Assembly: GCF_000633535.1 (NCBI RefSeq)
Contig: NZ_AYMR01000010.1
Span: forward strand, 1 to 64,000
Source: Leifsonia aquatica H1aii
Lineage (GTDB): Bacteria > Actinomycetota > Actinomycetes > Actinomycetales > Microbacteriaceae
DNA length: 64,000 nucleotides
Reading direction: 5' to 3'
A program made the translations under genes and the position numbers. A model generated the notes under the pieces. That model saw only the letters and a list, made by a program, of their open reading frames with translations, was not told the DNA's origin and ran no database searches. This document shows, piece by piece, positions 53,066-62,599 of the stretch; the first letter of the stretch is position 1, and every line of letters begins with the position of its first letter.

Positions 53066-53803
53066 CTAGGACTGCGGATTCTCGGGCTGGTCGGCGTCCA
53101 CGGGTGCGTCGCGGTGGTCGCCGGTCGGGGTGTCGGTCGGTGCAGCGGAGGCCGACGCGTCGACAGTGCCCGCCTGCGCCCGGCCCTCCTCCACCGCCTC
53201 GGCGTCCTGGCGCTCGGCGTGCGCGTCGATGCCGACGTCCGCGTCGATGTCCTCGTCCTTGCCGTCCTGGTCCTCGCCGTCCTCGTCCTCGCTCGCCCGC
53301 CGGCCGTCCAGGCCGACGCCGCGGATGGTGAGGATCAGGAAGAGCGCCATGCTCGACACGATCGCGACGTCCGCGAGGTTGAAGATCGCCGGCAGGAGCG
53401 GGATCTGCAGGAAGTCGACCACGTGGCCGACGCCGAAGCCCGGCTCCCGGAACAGCCGGTCGGTCAGGTTGCCGAGCAGGCCGCCCAGGAGCAGGCCGAA
53501 GAGGATGGCCCACGCCGCCGACTTGATGCGGGGCGCGTACCAGATGACGAAACCGAGAACGCCGACACCGACGATCGAGAAGATCCAGGTGGACCCGCTC
53601 CCGATCGAGAAGGCGGCGCCGGCGTTCTTGACGAAGTTGAACTGCAGCAGCTGGCCGAGCACCTCGACCCGCTGACCCTCGTAGAGGTTGGCGACGACCA
53701 GGACCTTGGCGATCTGGTCGAGGAGGTACACGCAGAGCGCGACCACCCCGAGGATCACCAAGGCCCGGACGCTGACCGAGGGCCGGGAGGGACTAGCCTC
53801 CAA
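53066..53803 (-). CDS. lspA: Lipoprotein signal peptidase with acidic C-terminal tail
   Basis: LspA cleaves the signal from lipoproteins such as CtaC. The 245-residue protein has four helices and the aspartyl-protease motifs NAGAAFSIGSG, GNLTDRLFREPG and FNLADVAI (the two catalytic aspartates). After the last helix comes an acidic, disordered tail of about 80 residues (ASEDEDGEDQDGKDEDIDADVG...), much longer than in E. coli. The start is uncertain; TTG 53803 gives LEASPSRPSVSVRALVILG and overlaps the end of divIVA by 11 nt, while GTG codons further in are alternatives. rluD starts directly after its stop. Confidence 0.9.
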   Translation of the reverse strand: MEASPSRPSVSVRALVILGVVALCVYLLDQIAKVLVVANLYEGQRVEVLGQLLQFNFVKNAGAAFSIGSGSTWIFSIVGVGVLGFVIWYAPRIKSAAWAILFGLLLGGLLGNLTDRLFREPGFGVGHVVDFLQIPLLPAIFNLADVAIVSSMALFLILTIRGVGLDGRRASEDEDGEDQDGKDEDIDADVGIDAHAERQDAEAVEEGRAQAGTVDASASAAPTDTPTGDHRDAPVDADQPENPQS

Positions 53804-54611
53804 AGCCGGGGAAGACCGGGGGCTGGTTGCCCTGGTCCGACGAGCCGGCGTCCGCGGCGACGGGAGCCGACACACCAGCGCCCACGGGCGCGGCGGAACG
53901 GTTCTGCCCGAAGCCGGCGCCACCGGCGGCGGGCTGCGCGTCGAGGTCGCGGAGCTGGCCCTCGATGTAGCCCTTGAGGCCCTGGCGGTAGTCGCGCTCG
54001 AAGGTGCGGAGCTCGTCGATGCGGCGCTCGAGCTGGGTGCGCTCCTGGTCGAGGGCGCTGATCTGCGCGCGCTGCTTCGACTCGGCCTCTGCGACGATGC
54101 GGGCGGCGGTGGCGTGACCCTCGGCGATGAGCGAGTCGCGCTTCTCCACGCCCTCGCGCACGTGCTCCTCGTGGAGGCGACGCGCGAGCTGCAGGAGGTT
54201 GTTGGTCGCGTTGGGGTCGTTCGCGCTGTCGGCGGCGAACGCCGGAGCGGCGGCAGCGACGGCGACCGGTGCGGCGGCAGCGGCCGCGGCGGTCTGCTGC
54301 GCGGTCGCGAGGCGCTGCTTGAGGTCCTCGTTCTCCTGCTGGAGGCGGACCAGCTCGCCGTTGTCGGCGGCCGGGGCGGCCGCGACCGGAGCCGGCGTCG
54401 CCGCGGGCGAGCCGGAGCTGCGCTGCAGCTCGGCGATGCGCGAGTCGGCGGCGACGAGGCGCTGCTTCAGCTCCTCGTTCTCCTGGCCCAGGCGACGGAG
54501 CTCGACCACGACCTCATCGAGGAAGTCGTCGACCTCGTCCTGGTCGTAGCCCTCGCGGAACTTCGTCGGTTGGAACCGCTTGTTGACTACATCTTCCGGA
54601 GTCAGCGCCAT
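53793..54611 (-). CDS. divIVA: Cell division/polar growth protein DivIVA (Wag31)
   Basis: DivIVA binds curved membrane at poles and septa and directs polar wall growth in actinobacteria. The 272-residue protein begins MALTPEDVVNKRFQPTKFREGYDQDEVDDFLDEVVVELRRL, the conserved lipid-binding domain, followed by coiled coil, an Ala/Pro-rich spacer (about 64-125), a second coiled coil (about 135-225) and a Gly/Ala-rich tail. AAGGTGG lies shortly before the ATG. It is the usual neighbour of yggT-sepF-ftsZ. Confidence 0.96.
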   Translation of the reverse strand: MALTPEDVVNKRFQPTKFREGYDQDEVDDFLDEVVVELRRLGQENEELKQRLVAADSRIAELQRSSGSPAATPAPVAAAPAADNGELVRLQQENEDLKQRLATAQQTAAAAAAAPVAVAAAAPAFAADSANDPNATNNLLQLARRLHEEHVREGVEKRDSLIAEGHATAARIVAEAESKQRAQISALDQERTQLERRIDELRTFERDYRQGLKGYIEGQLRDLDAQPAAGGAGFGQNRSAAPVGAGVSAPVAADAGSSDQGNQPPVFPGFGG

Positions 54612-54761
54612 GGCAAGCCACCTTAGATCTTGAAAGAGACGAACAGATATTGCTTCCAGCCAACGCTAGCAAAGTGGGCCTGGTGTGCGCACTTCGCCGC
54701 GCTCGCTCACGTCGGCTCGACCACCCTACAACGGGGCATGCGCCGCGTCAGGGATCGACGC

Positions 54762-55058
54762 TCAGCTGAATCCCAGGGTCACGTACAAACCGATGATCAC
54801 GACGAGCATCGTCAGGCTCCACCCGAAGTCGAGCGCGACGGGCCCCATCGACAGCGGGGGGATGATGCGCCGGAAGAACTTGATCGGCGGATCGGTGATC
54901 GCGTAGGTCGCCTCGGCCAGCAGCAGACCGAAGCCCTTCGGCCGCCACTGCCGGGCGAAGGTCCGCACCAGGTCGAGCACGAAGCGCGCCCACATGACGA
55001 AGAAGTAGATCAGGAGGAGGTAGTACGCGATGGTCGCGACTATCGAGACGGCAAGCAC
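54762..55058 (-). CDS. YggT family membrane protein (YlmG-like)
   Basis: The 98-residue protein has two hydrophobic segments (about 3-25 and 75-96) and the family core LRTFARQWRPKGFGLLLAEATYAITDPPIKFFRRIIPP (here with DLV before it), which includes the TDPxI-x-x-x-RRxIPP motif. YggT/YlmG proteins are encoded beside sepF and divIVA and are linked to division or chromosome distribution, but no reaction is known. GTG 55058 follows CATACT by 6 nt, a probable leaderless promoter inside the cluster. Confidence 0.92.
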   Translation of the reverse strand: MLAVSIVATIAYYLLLIYFFVMWARFVLDLVRTFARQWRPKGFGLLLAEATYAITDPPIKFFRRIIPPLSMGPVALDFGWSLTMLVVIIGLYVTLGFS

Positions 55059-55064
55059 TCTCCC

Positions 55065-55070
55065 AGTATG
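55065..55070 (-). promoter_or_regulatory. -10 element of leaderless yggT promoter
   Basis: CATACT on the minus strand is 6 nt before the GTG at 55058. It would let yggT be transcribed apart from sepF. Confidence 0.4.
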
Positions 55071-55142
55071 ACGGAGAGCGCACGCCCTCCCTGACGAGGG
55101 GGCGTGCGCTCACGTCGTGTCGGCGGCCGCGAGGCCACCGAT

Positions 55143-55655
55143 TCAGTTCTGGGCGAAGAAGGAGGCGTCGACCTCGGAGTCCACACCGCCGTGCTCGCCG
55201 GAGACGACCACGTGCGACGGGGAGAGCAGGAAGACCTTCGGGGTCACGCGCTCGATCTTCCCGTAGAGGCCCTGCGACAGGCCGCTGGCGAAGTCGATGA
55301 GGCGTCGCGCGTCGCCCTCGCTCATCTGAGAGAGGTTGATGATGACCGGGATGCCCTCCCGGAACGACTCGGCGATCGCCTGGGCGTCGCGGTACTGGCG
55401 GGGGTGGACCGTGAGGATCTCGTTCATTTCCTGTACCGATGCATTCCGTGCGGTGGACGATTTGCGCAGCGGCGTGACCGGAGCGCGGCCGGCCACGGGT
55501 GCGACCGGCGCGGGGTGCGGGACGGCCTGGACGGGCGCGGGGGCGGGTGCCTCGCGGCGCGGCTGGTGCTGCGCCTGCTCGGGCTGGTCGTCGAACTCCA
55601 GCTCCTCGTCGGCGAGGCCGAGGTAGACCATCGTCTTCTTCAGCGGGTTGGCCAT
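55143..55655 (-). CDS. sepF: Cell division protein SepF
   Basis: SepF links FtsZ filaments to the membrane. The 170-residue protein starts with the membrane-binding helix [18 protein letters not shown], has an Ala/Pro linker (about 25-65), and the C-terminal SepF core: [72 protein letters not shown] lies before the ATG. It lies between yggS and yggT in the division cluster. Confidence 0.96.
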   Translation of the reverse strand: MANPLKKTMVYLGLADEELEFDDQPEQAQHQPRREAPAPAPVQAVPHPAPVAPVAGRAPVTPLRKSSTARNASVQEMNEILTVHPRQYRDAQAIAESFREGIPVIINLSQMSEGDARRLIDFASGLSQGLYGKIERVTPKVFLLSPSHVVVSGEHGGVDSEVDASFFAQN

Positions 55656-55727
55656 GCGCTTCCTCCGTGTAGAACTGTGCGTCGACGCCTCGCACGCACG
55701 TGTTGCGAACCTTCTTCTCCTTCGAGA

Positions 55728-56429
55728 TTAACCAACGCCCGGCCGATTCCCGGTAATGGCGGTCCCGATCCGAAGGTGTGTCGCGCCGGCGGCGATGGCC
55801 TCGCGATAGTCCTGCGACATCCCCGCCGAGATGGCCGCGGCCTCTGGGGCGAGCGCGCGGACGCGGTCGCTGGAGGCGCGGACCCGTTCGAACGCGCGGG
55901 CGGGCTCCTCGTCCAGCGGGGCGACCGCCATCACGCCGAGCAGTCGCAGGCCGGGGGTGTCGAGCACGTGCTCGACCAGCGGCTCCAGGTCGCGGTCGGC
56001 GACGCCGCCCCGCGCCGGATCGTCGGTCAGGTTGAGCTGCACGAACGCGTCGACGTCCGATTCGTCGGACCGCAGGGCATCGACCAGCGAGAACCGGTCG
56101 ATCGAGTGGATGACCGATGCGTACCGGCGGGCCTGGCGGGCCTTCTTGCTCTGCAGCTGCCCGACGAAGTGCCACGTCAGCTCAAGGTCGGTCAGCTCCG
56201 CCGACTTCTCCTGCGCCTCCTGGTGACGGTTCTCCCCCACGTCCCGCACCCCGAGCGCTGCGAGCTCGCGGACGAGGGAGGCCGGGTGGAACTTCGTCAC
56301 CACGATCGTGGTGAGCTCCGCCGGCGAGCGCCCCACGGCGCGGGCGGCATCGTCGATGCCGGCCCGGACGGCCGCGAGGCGCTCGGCGAGCGGGCTACTT
56401 GAGGAAGTCGGGGATGTCGAGGTCGTCAT
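55728..56429 (-). CDS. YggS family pyridoxal phosphate homeostasis protein
   Basis: YggS/PLPBP proteins bind PLP and help keep B6 balance; no enzymatic reaction is established. The 233-residue protein shows the PLP lysine in [57 protein letters not shown] and [27 protein letters not shown]. The start codon lies inside the last codons of ftsZ (35-bp overlap); a shorter N-terminus is possible. It is part of the ftsZ-yggS-sepF block. Confidence 0.93.
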   Translation of the reverse strand: MTTSTSPTSSSSPLAERLAAVRAGIDDAARAVGRSPAELTTIVVTKFHPASLVRELAALGVRDVGENRHQEAQEKSAELTDLELTWHFVGQLQSKKARQARRYASVIHSIDRFSLVDALRSDESDVDAFVQLNLTDDPARGGVADRDLEPLVEHVLDTPGLRLLGVMAVAPLDEEPARAFERVRASSDRVRALAPEAAAISAGMSQDYREAIAAGATHLRIGTAITGNRPGVG

Positions 56430-57561
56430 TCTCGTCGTCGAAAGCCGGGTCTTTGGGGGCGGTCTCGGTCACCGGGGTCTCACCGGTCCAGGTCTCGGCG
56501 ACGGGCGCCTCGACCTCTCCGGCCTCGGTCACGGCGGAGGATGCAGCGGCGTCCTCCGAGCCCGCCTCGACGAACGTCGAGCGACGGGAGTCGACCACGG
56601 GCTTGGAGCCGGGCTCGCCGCCGTCGAAGCCCGCGGCGATGACCGTGACGCGCACCTCGTCGCCGAGGGTGTCGTCGATGACCGCACCGAAGATGATGTT
56701 CGCCTCGGGGTGGACGGCCTCCTGCACCAGGCGGGCGGCGTCGTTGATCTCGAAGATGCCGAGGTTCGATCCGCCCTGGATCGAGAGCAGGACGCCGTGG
56801 GCGCCGTCGATGCTCGCCTCGAGGAGGGGCGATGCCACGGCCAGTTCGGCCGCCTTGATCGCCCGGTCCGCACCCCGGGAGGAGCCGATGCCCATGAGAG
56901 CGCTGCCCGCGCCCTGCATGACCGACTTCACGTCGGCGAAGTCGAGGTTGATGAGGCCGGGGGTGGTGATGAGGTCGGTGATGCCCTGGACGCCCGCGAG
57001 GAGCACCTGGTCGGCGGTGGAGAACGCCTCCAGCATGCTGATGCCGCGGTCGCTGATCTCCAGCAGGCGGTCGTTGGGGACGACGATGAGGGTGTCGACC
57101 TCTTCCTTGAGCCGCTGCACGCCGGACTCGGCCTGCCCCTGGCGGCGCTTGCCCTCGAACGAGAACGGCTTGGTGACGACACCGATGGTGAGCGCGCCGA
57201 TCGACTTGGCGATGCGCGCGACCACGGGGGCGCCGCCGGTGCCGGTGCCGCCTCCCTCGCCCGCGGTCACGAAGACCATGTCGGCCCCGGCGAGGGCCTC
57301 CTCGATCTCCTCCGCGTGATCCTCGGCGGCGCGACGGCCGACCTCGGGGTCCGCGCCGGCGCCGAGGCCGCGGGTGATCTCACGGCCGACGTCGAGTTTG
57401 ACGTCCGCGTCGCTCATGAGCAGCGCCTGCGCGTCCGTGTTGATGGCGATGAACTCGACGCCGCGGAGGCCGAGCTCGATCATGCGGTTCACGGCGTTGA
57501 CGCCGCCTCCGCCGATGCCGACGACCTTGATCACGGCGAGGTAGTTCTGATTTGCTGTCAC
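56395..57561 (-). CDS. ftsZ: Cell division protein FtsZ
   Basis: FtsZ is the tubulin-like GTPase that forms the Z ring. The 388-residue protein has [15 protein letters not shown], the GTP signature [18 protein letters not shown], the T7-loop region [24 protein letters not shown] with its catalytic aspartates, and the conserved C-terminal peptide [10 protein letters not shown] that binds SepF and other partners, after an acidic linker. The start is GTG 57561, 6 nt after GGAGG. The upstream 156 bp carry its promoter. Confidence 0.97.
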   Translation of the reverse strand: MTANQNYLAVIKVVGIGGGGVNAVNRMIELGLRGVEFIAINTDAQALLMSDADVKLDVGREITRGLGAGADPEVGRRAAEDHAEEIEEALAGADMVFVTAGEGGGTGTGGAPVVARIAKSIGALTIGVVTKPFSFEGKRRQGQAESGVQRLKEEVDTLIVVPNDRLLEISDRGISMLEAFSTADQVLLAGVQGITDLITTPGLINLDFADVKSVMQGAGSALMGIGSSRGADRAIKAAELAVASPLLEASIDGAHGVLLSIQGGSNLGIFEINDAARLVQEAVHPEANIIFGAVIDDTLGDEVRVTVIAAGFDGGEPGSKPVVDSRRSTFVEAGSEDAAASSAVTEAGEVEAPVAETWTGETPVTETAPKDPAFDDENDDLDIPDFLK

Positions 57562-57717
57562 GTCCGGCCTCCACGGGAACCTTCAACCTCAAGTCGAGGC
57601 TTAAAGTTATGCTGAGTATGCAATTCTGAATTCGACGTTAGGTGCGCGCGGCCATCCCCGGGGGAACCGGCCAGGCGTGTCGGGAAAGTGCGCCGCGAAC
57701 CCGTCCTCATCGCGCCC
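57562..57717 (-). promoter_or_regulatory. ftsQ-ftsZ intergenic region with ftsZ promoter
   Basis: This 156-bp gap contains an A/T-rich island (about 57597-57640) unusual for the window. On the minus strand it offers TTGCAT with CATAAC downstream and a small inverted repeat CCTCGACTTGAGG next to it, followed by GGAGG before the GTG. It probably holds one or more ftsZ promoters. CGACACGCC (57674-57682, minus) also occurs here. Confidence 0.55.
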
Positions 57718-58776
57718 TCACCCCGTCGTCACGCTGTGCGGGGAGGAGACGTCGTAGTGGTTCGCGCCCGCGGCGCCGACGAGCAGCGCCGCCAGGTCGG
57801 CGGCCTTCAGCTCGGAGTCTTCCGCACTCCCCCACACGACCGTCGCACCGCTGCCGCGCAGGGTGAACGAGACGTCGTCCTTGGTGGTCGCGGTGATCGT
57901 GTCCACCTGGGCGAGCGTGGCGGCGGGCAGCGCGCTGAGGACGCTGGCGACGGCCGCGAACGCCGAGTCCGCGTCCTTCTCGGCCGAGCCACCGGCCGCC
58001 GTGATGAGCGGCACGCCGTCCGGACGCGCGGCGGTCGACGAGATCGGGACCTTGGCCGCGTCCACCAGTGTGAAGGCGGATCCCTTCTGCACCGCGCCGA
58101 TCGGCTGCCGCTCGACCACGCGGATCACGATCGTGTCGGGTGGGTGGCTCTCCACCGAATAGCTGCGGATCAGCGGGAACGCGGCGAGATCGTGCGAGAT
58201 GCCCGCCTGATCGAGCATCGGCAGCGGCGTGCCGAGCTGGTCGCCGAGCTTCGCCTCGATCGCCTTCGGGTCCAGGCGGGACGCGCCGACCACCTCGATG
58301 TGCTTCAGGGCGAGGACGGGCGAGAACGCGAGCAGGGTCACGCCGAGGACCAGCGCGACCAGCACCCCTCCCGCGCCGATCCAGGCCTGGCGGCGACGGC
58401 GCGACCGCTTGGTGAACCGGCGCACCTCGCCCCGCTCCACCCGCTTGCGCTCCTTGCGCGCGGCACGCAGGGCCTTGCTGATCTCACGGTTCGAGGGCAG
58501 CTGGTCGTACGGCGACGCGGCGGGAGTGCGGGAGGCGGCCGTCGCCGTCTCGGCGGTCGCGGCCGGCTGCGGTGCGGACGGCTGCGGTGCGGACGGCTGC
58601 GCGGCGCGCGTCGACGGCGGATCCGGCACCGCCGGCACGATCGGGATGGGCTCGGTGTCCGCCCGCATCCGCGGCGCGTCGCGCTCGGGCTCCGGCGCAC
58701 GCGGCCCCGGCCGCGCCGCGGGCGGCGACGCCTGCTCCGGCGCGGAATGCCGGTCGTACCCCTGGGGACGCTTCAC
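57718..58776 (-). CDS. ftsQ: Cell division protein FtsQ
   Basis: FtsQ is the bitopic scaffold that links early and late divisome proteins. The 352-residue protein has a long cytoplasmic Pro/Ala-rich region (1-90, with repeated QPSAPQPSAP), a basic stretch KRSRRRRQ, one helix at about 133-155, then POTRA (FSPVLALKHIEVVGASRLDPKAIEAKLGDQLGTPLPMLDQ) and the FtsQ beta domain (VRVVERQPIGAVQKGSAFTLVDAAKVPI). It lies 6 nt after murC. Confidence 0.93.
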   Translation of the reverse strand: MKRPQGYDRHSAPEQASPPAARPGPRAPEPERDAPRMRADTEPIPIVPAVPDPPSTRAAQPSAPQPSAPQPAATAETATAASRTPAASPYDQLPSNREISKALRAARKERKRVERGEVRRFTKRSRRRRQAWIGAGGVLVALVLGVTLLAFSPVLALKHIEVVGASRLDPKAIEAKLGDQLGTPLPMLDQAGISHDLAAFPLIRSYSVESHPPDTIVIRVVERQPIGAVQKGSAFTLVDAAKVPISSTAARPDGVPLITAAGGSAEKDADSAFAAVASVLSALPAATLAQVDTITATTKDDVSFTLRGSGATVVWGSAEDSELKAADLAALLVGAAGANHYDVSSPHSVTTG

Positions 58777-58782
58777 GGGCGG

Positions 58783-60198
58783 CTACTCGCGGACGCGGCG
58801 GAGCGAGTCCAGCAGCTGGGGGACGATGCGGTAGACGTCACCGCACCCGAGGGTGATGACGAAGTCGCCTTCCCGGGCGATCTCGGCCGTATGGTCGGCC
58901 GCGGCCTGCCAGTCGGCGATGAACGCGACGTGCTCGGGATGGTCGAAGCGATCGGCGACGAGCGCTCCGGTGACGCCCGGCTCCGGGTCCTCCCGGGCGC
59001 CGTAGACGTCGAGCACGACGGTCTCGTCGGCGTAGGTCTCGAGGGTCTCCGCGAACTCCTTCGCGAACAGCCGGGTGCGGCTGTAAAGGTGGGGCTGGTG
59101 CACCGCGATGATCCGCCCCGAGCCGACGACGGTCCGCGCGGCCGACAGTGCGGCGGCGACCTCGGTGGGGTGGTGCGCGTAGTCGTCGTACACGCTCACA
59201 CCGCCGACGGTGCCGTGCAGCTCGAAGCGCCGCTCCGTCCCGCCGAACTCGGCGATCGCGGCGAGGGAGGCGGCGGGGTCGAACCCGAGGCCGGTGAGCA
59301 CCGCGAACGCGCCGGCGGCGTTGATCGCGTTGTGCGTGCCCGGGACGCGCAGCTGCGCCGCGTACTCCTGGCCGGCGTAAGTCAGTCGGAAGGAGACGGG
59401 ACCGTCGGTGACGATCGAGTGCACGCGCACGTCGGCGTCGGCCGCCTGACCGAAGGTCACCACGCGCTTGTCGGGAGCGGAGGCGCGCAGACGGCCGGTC
59501 ACGTGCGTCGCACCGGCGTCGTCCGACGACACCACCACGAGCTCGCTCGCCTCGCGAGCGAACGTCACGAAGGCCTCCTCGAACGCCTCCAGCGAGCCGT
59601 AGTGATCGAGGTGGTCGGGGTCGACGTTGGTGATCAGGGCGACCGCCGTGTCGTAGAGCAGGAAGGTGCCGTCCGACTCGTCGGCCTCGACGACGAACAG
59701 GTCGCCGCTGCCCGACTGCGAGCTCTTGCCGAGAGAGGCGATCACGCCTCCGTTGACGAAGCTCGGGTCCTCGCCGAGGCCGAGCAGGCCGGTGATGATC
59801 ATGCCGGTGGAGGTGGTCTTGCCGTGCGCGCCGGCGACGGCGACGAGCCGCTTGCGGTTGATCAGCCAGGCGAGCGCCTGCGACCGGTGCAGCACCGGCA
59901 GCCCCTTCTCCAGGGCGAGCTGGTACTCGGGGTTGTCCTGCCAGAGCGCTCCCGTGACGACCAGGGTGTCGGCGTCGCCCACGTTCGCGGCGTCGTGGCC
60001 GACGGCGATCGTCGCGCCGAGCGCGCGCAGGGTGTCGATGTTCGCCGAGTGGCGCACGTCGGAGCCGGTCACCGTGTAACCGGCCTCCAGGAAGAGCCGG
60101 GCGATGCCGCTCATCCCGGACCCGCCGATGCCCACGAAGTGCAGGGCTCCGAGGTCGTCGGGGATGGTCATGGTGAGGTCGGGCTTGATCACGCGCAC
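58783..60198 (-). CDS. murC: UDP-N-acetylmuramate-L-alanine ligase
   Basis: MurC adds L-alanine to UDP-MurNAc, the first amino acid of the wall peptide. The 471-residue protein shows the UDP-binding start [29 protein letters not shown], the ATP loop [26 protein letters not shown] (Mg ligands), [12 protein letters not shown], and the C-terminal [14 protein letters not shown]. The start codon is taken as GTG 60198; a second GTG lies two codons on. It follows murG by 56 nt. Confidence 0.96.
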   Translation of the reverse strand: MRVIKPDLTMTIPDDLGALHFVGIGGSGMSGIARLFLEAGYTVTGSDVRHSANIDTLRALGATIAVGHDAANVGDADTLVVTGALWQDNPEYQLALEKGLPVLHRSQALAWLINRKRLVAVAGAHGKTTSTGMIITGLLGLGEDPSFVNGGVIASLGKSSQSGSGDLFVVEADESDGTFLLYDTAVALITNVDPDHLDHYGSLEAFEEAFVTFAREASELVVVSSDDAGATHVTGRLRASAPDKRVVTFGQAADADVRVHSIVTDGPVSFRLTYAGQEYAAQLRVPGTHNAINAAGAFAVLTGLGFDPAASLAAIAEFGGTERRFELHGTVGGVSVYDDYAHHPTEVAAALSAARTVVGSGRIIAVHQPHLYSRTRLFAKEFAETLETYADETVVLDVYGAREDPEPGVTGALVADRFDHPEHVAFIADWQAAADHTAEIAREGDFVITLGCGDVYRIVPQLLDSLRRVRE

Positions 60199-60254
60199 TG
60201 CTTTCGGTTCACGAGGAGGGTCTCCATCACGGCTTCCTCCATCTTCTCACGGGC

Positions 60255-61331
60255 CTAGTCGCGCTCGAGGGAGCGCCGGACGAGCGCGGCCATCCGGTCG
60301 GAGCCGTCTCGGACGCCGGCCGCGGCGGCGGCGGCGGACATCCGGGCCACGCGGTCGCGGTCGGCCAGGAGCGGCAGGAGGTCGGTGTCCACCCAGGCGG
60401 GCAGGAACGCCGCGTCGTCCACCAGCACTCCTCCCCCGGCGTCCACGACGCCGGCCGCGTTGAAGCGCTGCTCGCCGTTGCCGATGGGGAACGGCACGTA
60501 CACCGCCGGGATGCCGAGAGCGGCGAACTCGCACACCGTGGCGGCTCCCGCCCGTGCCACGGCGACGTCGGTCAGCGCGAACGCGAGGTCCATCCGGTCG
60601 CAGTAGTCGAGCAGGCGATAGTGCTCGACGCCGGGGTCGGTCAACTCGCCGCGGCCGCCCTGGATGTGCAGCACCTGCCAGCCCGCCGCGGTCAGCTCGC
60701 GCGCGCGCGCCGACACGGTCCCGTTGAGGCGGCGGGCGCCCAGCGAGCCGCCGGTCACCAGGAGGGTGGGACGGTCGTCGACGAGGCCGAACTCGGCGAG
60801 GGCCGCCGGGCGCGCCGCGGCACGGTCCAGCTCCTCGATCTCCACGCGCAGCGGCATCCCGACGAACGTCGCGTGCGGCAGCGGTGTGCCCTCGAACGCG
60901 ACGCCGACCCACGGCGTGTAGCGGGCGCCCAACCGGTTCGCCAGGCCCGGACGGGCATTCGCCTCGTGCAGCACGAGCGGGACGCCGGCCTTGCGGGCGG
61001 CCGAGTACGCGGGAGCGGCGGCGTACCCGCCGAAGCCGACCACCACGTCGATGCCGCGGTCGCGGATCAGACCGCCGACCGTGCGGATGGCGCGGCGGTA
61101 CTCGCCGGGGAAGCGCAGCGCGGCGGCGTTCGGGCGACGCGGGAACGGCAGCTTCGGGATGGTCGCCAGCTCGTAGCCGCGGGCGGGGACGAGCCGCGCC
61201 TCCAGCCCTTCCTTGGTCCCGAGCACCAGCACCTCTGCCGAGGGGTCGTCGCGGCGGAGCCGGTCGGCGACGGCGAGCAACGGGTTCACGTGGCCGGCGG
61301 TCCCTCCGCCGGCCAGCAGGTAGCGCGTCAT
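60255..61331 (-). CDS. murG: UDP-GlcNAc:lipid-linked MurNAc-pentapeptide GlcNAc transferase
   Basis: MurG turns lipid I into lipid II on the inner membrane face. The 358-residue GT-B enzyme has the N-terminal glycine-rich loop LLAGGGTAGHVNPLLAVADRL, the acceptor loop VVGFGGYAAAPAYSAARKAGVPLVLHEANARPG, VTGGSLGARRLN, and the UDP-GlcNAc site ARAGAATVCEFAALGIPAVYVPFPIGNGEQRFNA. ATG 61331 overlaps the ftsW stop by 4 nt; the open frame upstream belongs to an alternative reading of ftsW. Confidence 0.96.
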   Translation of the reverse strand: MTRYLLAGGGTAGHVNPLLAVADRLRRDDPSAEVLVLGTKEGLEARLVPARGYELATIPKLPFPRRPNAAALRFPGEYRRAIRTVGGLIRDRGIDVVVGFGGYAAAPAYSAARKAGVPLVLHEANARPGLANRLGARYTPWVGVAFEGTPLPHATFVGMPLRVEIEELDRAAARPAALAEFGLVDDRPTLLVTGGSLGARRLNGTVSARARELTAAGWQVLHIQGGRGELTDPGVEHYRLLDYCDRMDLAFALTDVAVARAGAATVCEFAALGIPAVYVPFPIGNGEQRFNAAGVVDAGGGVLVDDAAFLPAWVDTDLLPLLADRDRVARMSAAAAAAGVRDGSDRMAALVRRSLERD

Positions 61332-62599
61332 GCGCGCGGACCGGCCGAGCGTGCGGTGGTGGTGTTCGAGTGCGATTCCTTGCTCGACTCCCGCGCGAAC
61401 GAGAGGACGATTCCGATGGCGACCATGGAACTGATCATGGCAGTCCCTCCCGCAGAGATCAGTGGGAGCGGCACCCCCAGCACCGGGATCACCCCGAGCA
61501 CGACCGCGATGTTGACGAACGCCTGGCCGATCAGCCAGACCATGATCGCCGCCGTCGTCACGCGCGCGAACGGATCGGTGGAGGCGTGGATGATGCGCAG
61601 GAAGACGACGGCGAGCATCACGAAGAGCAGGAGCACGACGATCGCGCCGATGAGGCCCAGCTCCTCGCCGATGATCGCGAAGATGAAGTCGGTGTCCGCC
61701 GCCGGCAGCCACGACCATTTCGAGTGCGAGTTGCCGAGGCCCACGCCGAAGACGCCGCCGGAGGCGAGCGCGTAGAAGCCGTTCTTGATCTGCCAGTCGA
61801 CGTCCGGGTTCGCCGCGCTCGTGCCGCCGAAGTACGCGGCGATGCGGCCGACGCGGCTGGCGCTCGACAGGGCGACGGCGATCGCGATCGCCCCCATGCC
61901 GACGGTGCCGATCACGAGGTAGCGCATCCGCACCCCGGCGTAGAAGAGGGCGCCGAGCACGATCGCCGCCATCACGACGGTGGTGCCGAGATCGCCGCCG
62001 AGCAGCACCAGCGCGATGGCGCCTCCGGCGACCGGGACGACCGGCACCGCGACGTGCTTCCACTGGTCCAGCACATCCTTCTTGCGCGCCAGCACCACCC
62101 CGAGCCAGACGACGAGCGCGACCTTGATCGCCTCCGACGGCTGCCCGGTGAACGACCCGATGCGCAGCCAGTTGCGGTTGCCGCCGATCTCGACCCCGAG
62201 CGGGGTGAGGAGCACGAGCACCTGCAGGAAGCAGGCCGCCGCCAGCAGGAACCAGATCGACTTCTTCCAGAACCGCGACGGCAGCCGGGAGACCAGGAAC
62301 ATCAGCGGCAGTCCGATCAGCGCGAACGCGCCCTGCGACCAGAACCGCGCGAAGAAGTTGTCGCTGTCGCTGTGCGACTCGACGGCGGACGATGAGAGCA
62401 CCATCACGAGCCCGAAGGCCACCATGAACAAGGTGACGCCGAGCAGGAGGAAGTAGTTGGCCGACTCCGCCGTCACGTTCTTGCCGAGCGAGATGCGGGC
62501 GGTCAGCCCGCTCAGGCGCGAGCCGCCCGCTGCGGTGTCGTCGCGGGGAGCGGTCCGCTGCCGGTCAGTCCTGCTCTGGACGCGAGGCGGAGAAGTCAT
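61328..62599 (-). CDS. ftsW: Peptidoglycan polymerase/division protein FtsW
   Basis: FtsW is the SEDS glycan polymerase of the septum. The 423-residue protein has about ten helices and the SEDS motifs GGNRNWLRIGSFTGQPSEAIKVALVVWLG, GDLGTTVV, GFGLGNS-like VFGVGLGNSHSKWSWLPAADTDFIFAIIGEELGLIG and GVIPVLGVPLPLISAGGTAMISSM. The start at 62599 follows GGTGAGG; the longer frame upstream lies inside murD. The overlap with murD is 35 nt and with murG 4 nt, so the mur/fts genes form one tightly packed operon. Confidence 0.95.
   Translation of the reverse strand: MTSPPRVQSRTDRQRTAPRDDTAAGGSRLSGLTARISLGKNVTAESANYFLLLGVTLFMVAFGLVMVLSSSAVESHSDSDNFFARFWSQGAFALIGLPLMFLVSRLPSRFWKKSIWFLLAAACFLQVLVLLTPLGVEIGGNRNWLRIGSFTGQPSEAIKVALVVWLGVVLARKKDVLDQWKHVAVPVVPVAGGAIALVLLGGDLGTTVVMAAIVLGALFYAGVRMRYLVIGTVGMGAIAIAVALSSASRVGRIAAYFGGTSAANPDVDWQIKNGFYALASGGVFGVGLGNSHSKWSWLPAADTDFIFAIIGEELGLIGAIVVLLLFVMLAVVFLRIIHASTDPFARVTTAAIMVWLIGQAFVNIAVVLGVIPVLGVPLPLISAGGTAMISSMVAIGIVLSFARESSKESHSNTTTARSAGPRA

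Noticed and set aside
48545-53977. A continuous 1810-codon open frame on the plus strand
   Set aside because: It lies antisense to dnaE, rluD and lspA, has a composition of Arg/Val/Asp/His repeats typical of GC-rich antisense frames, and contains no recognisable domain.
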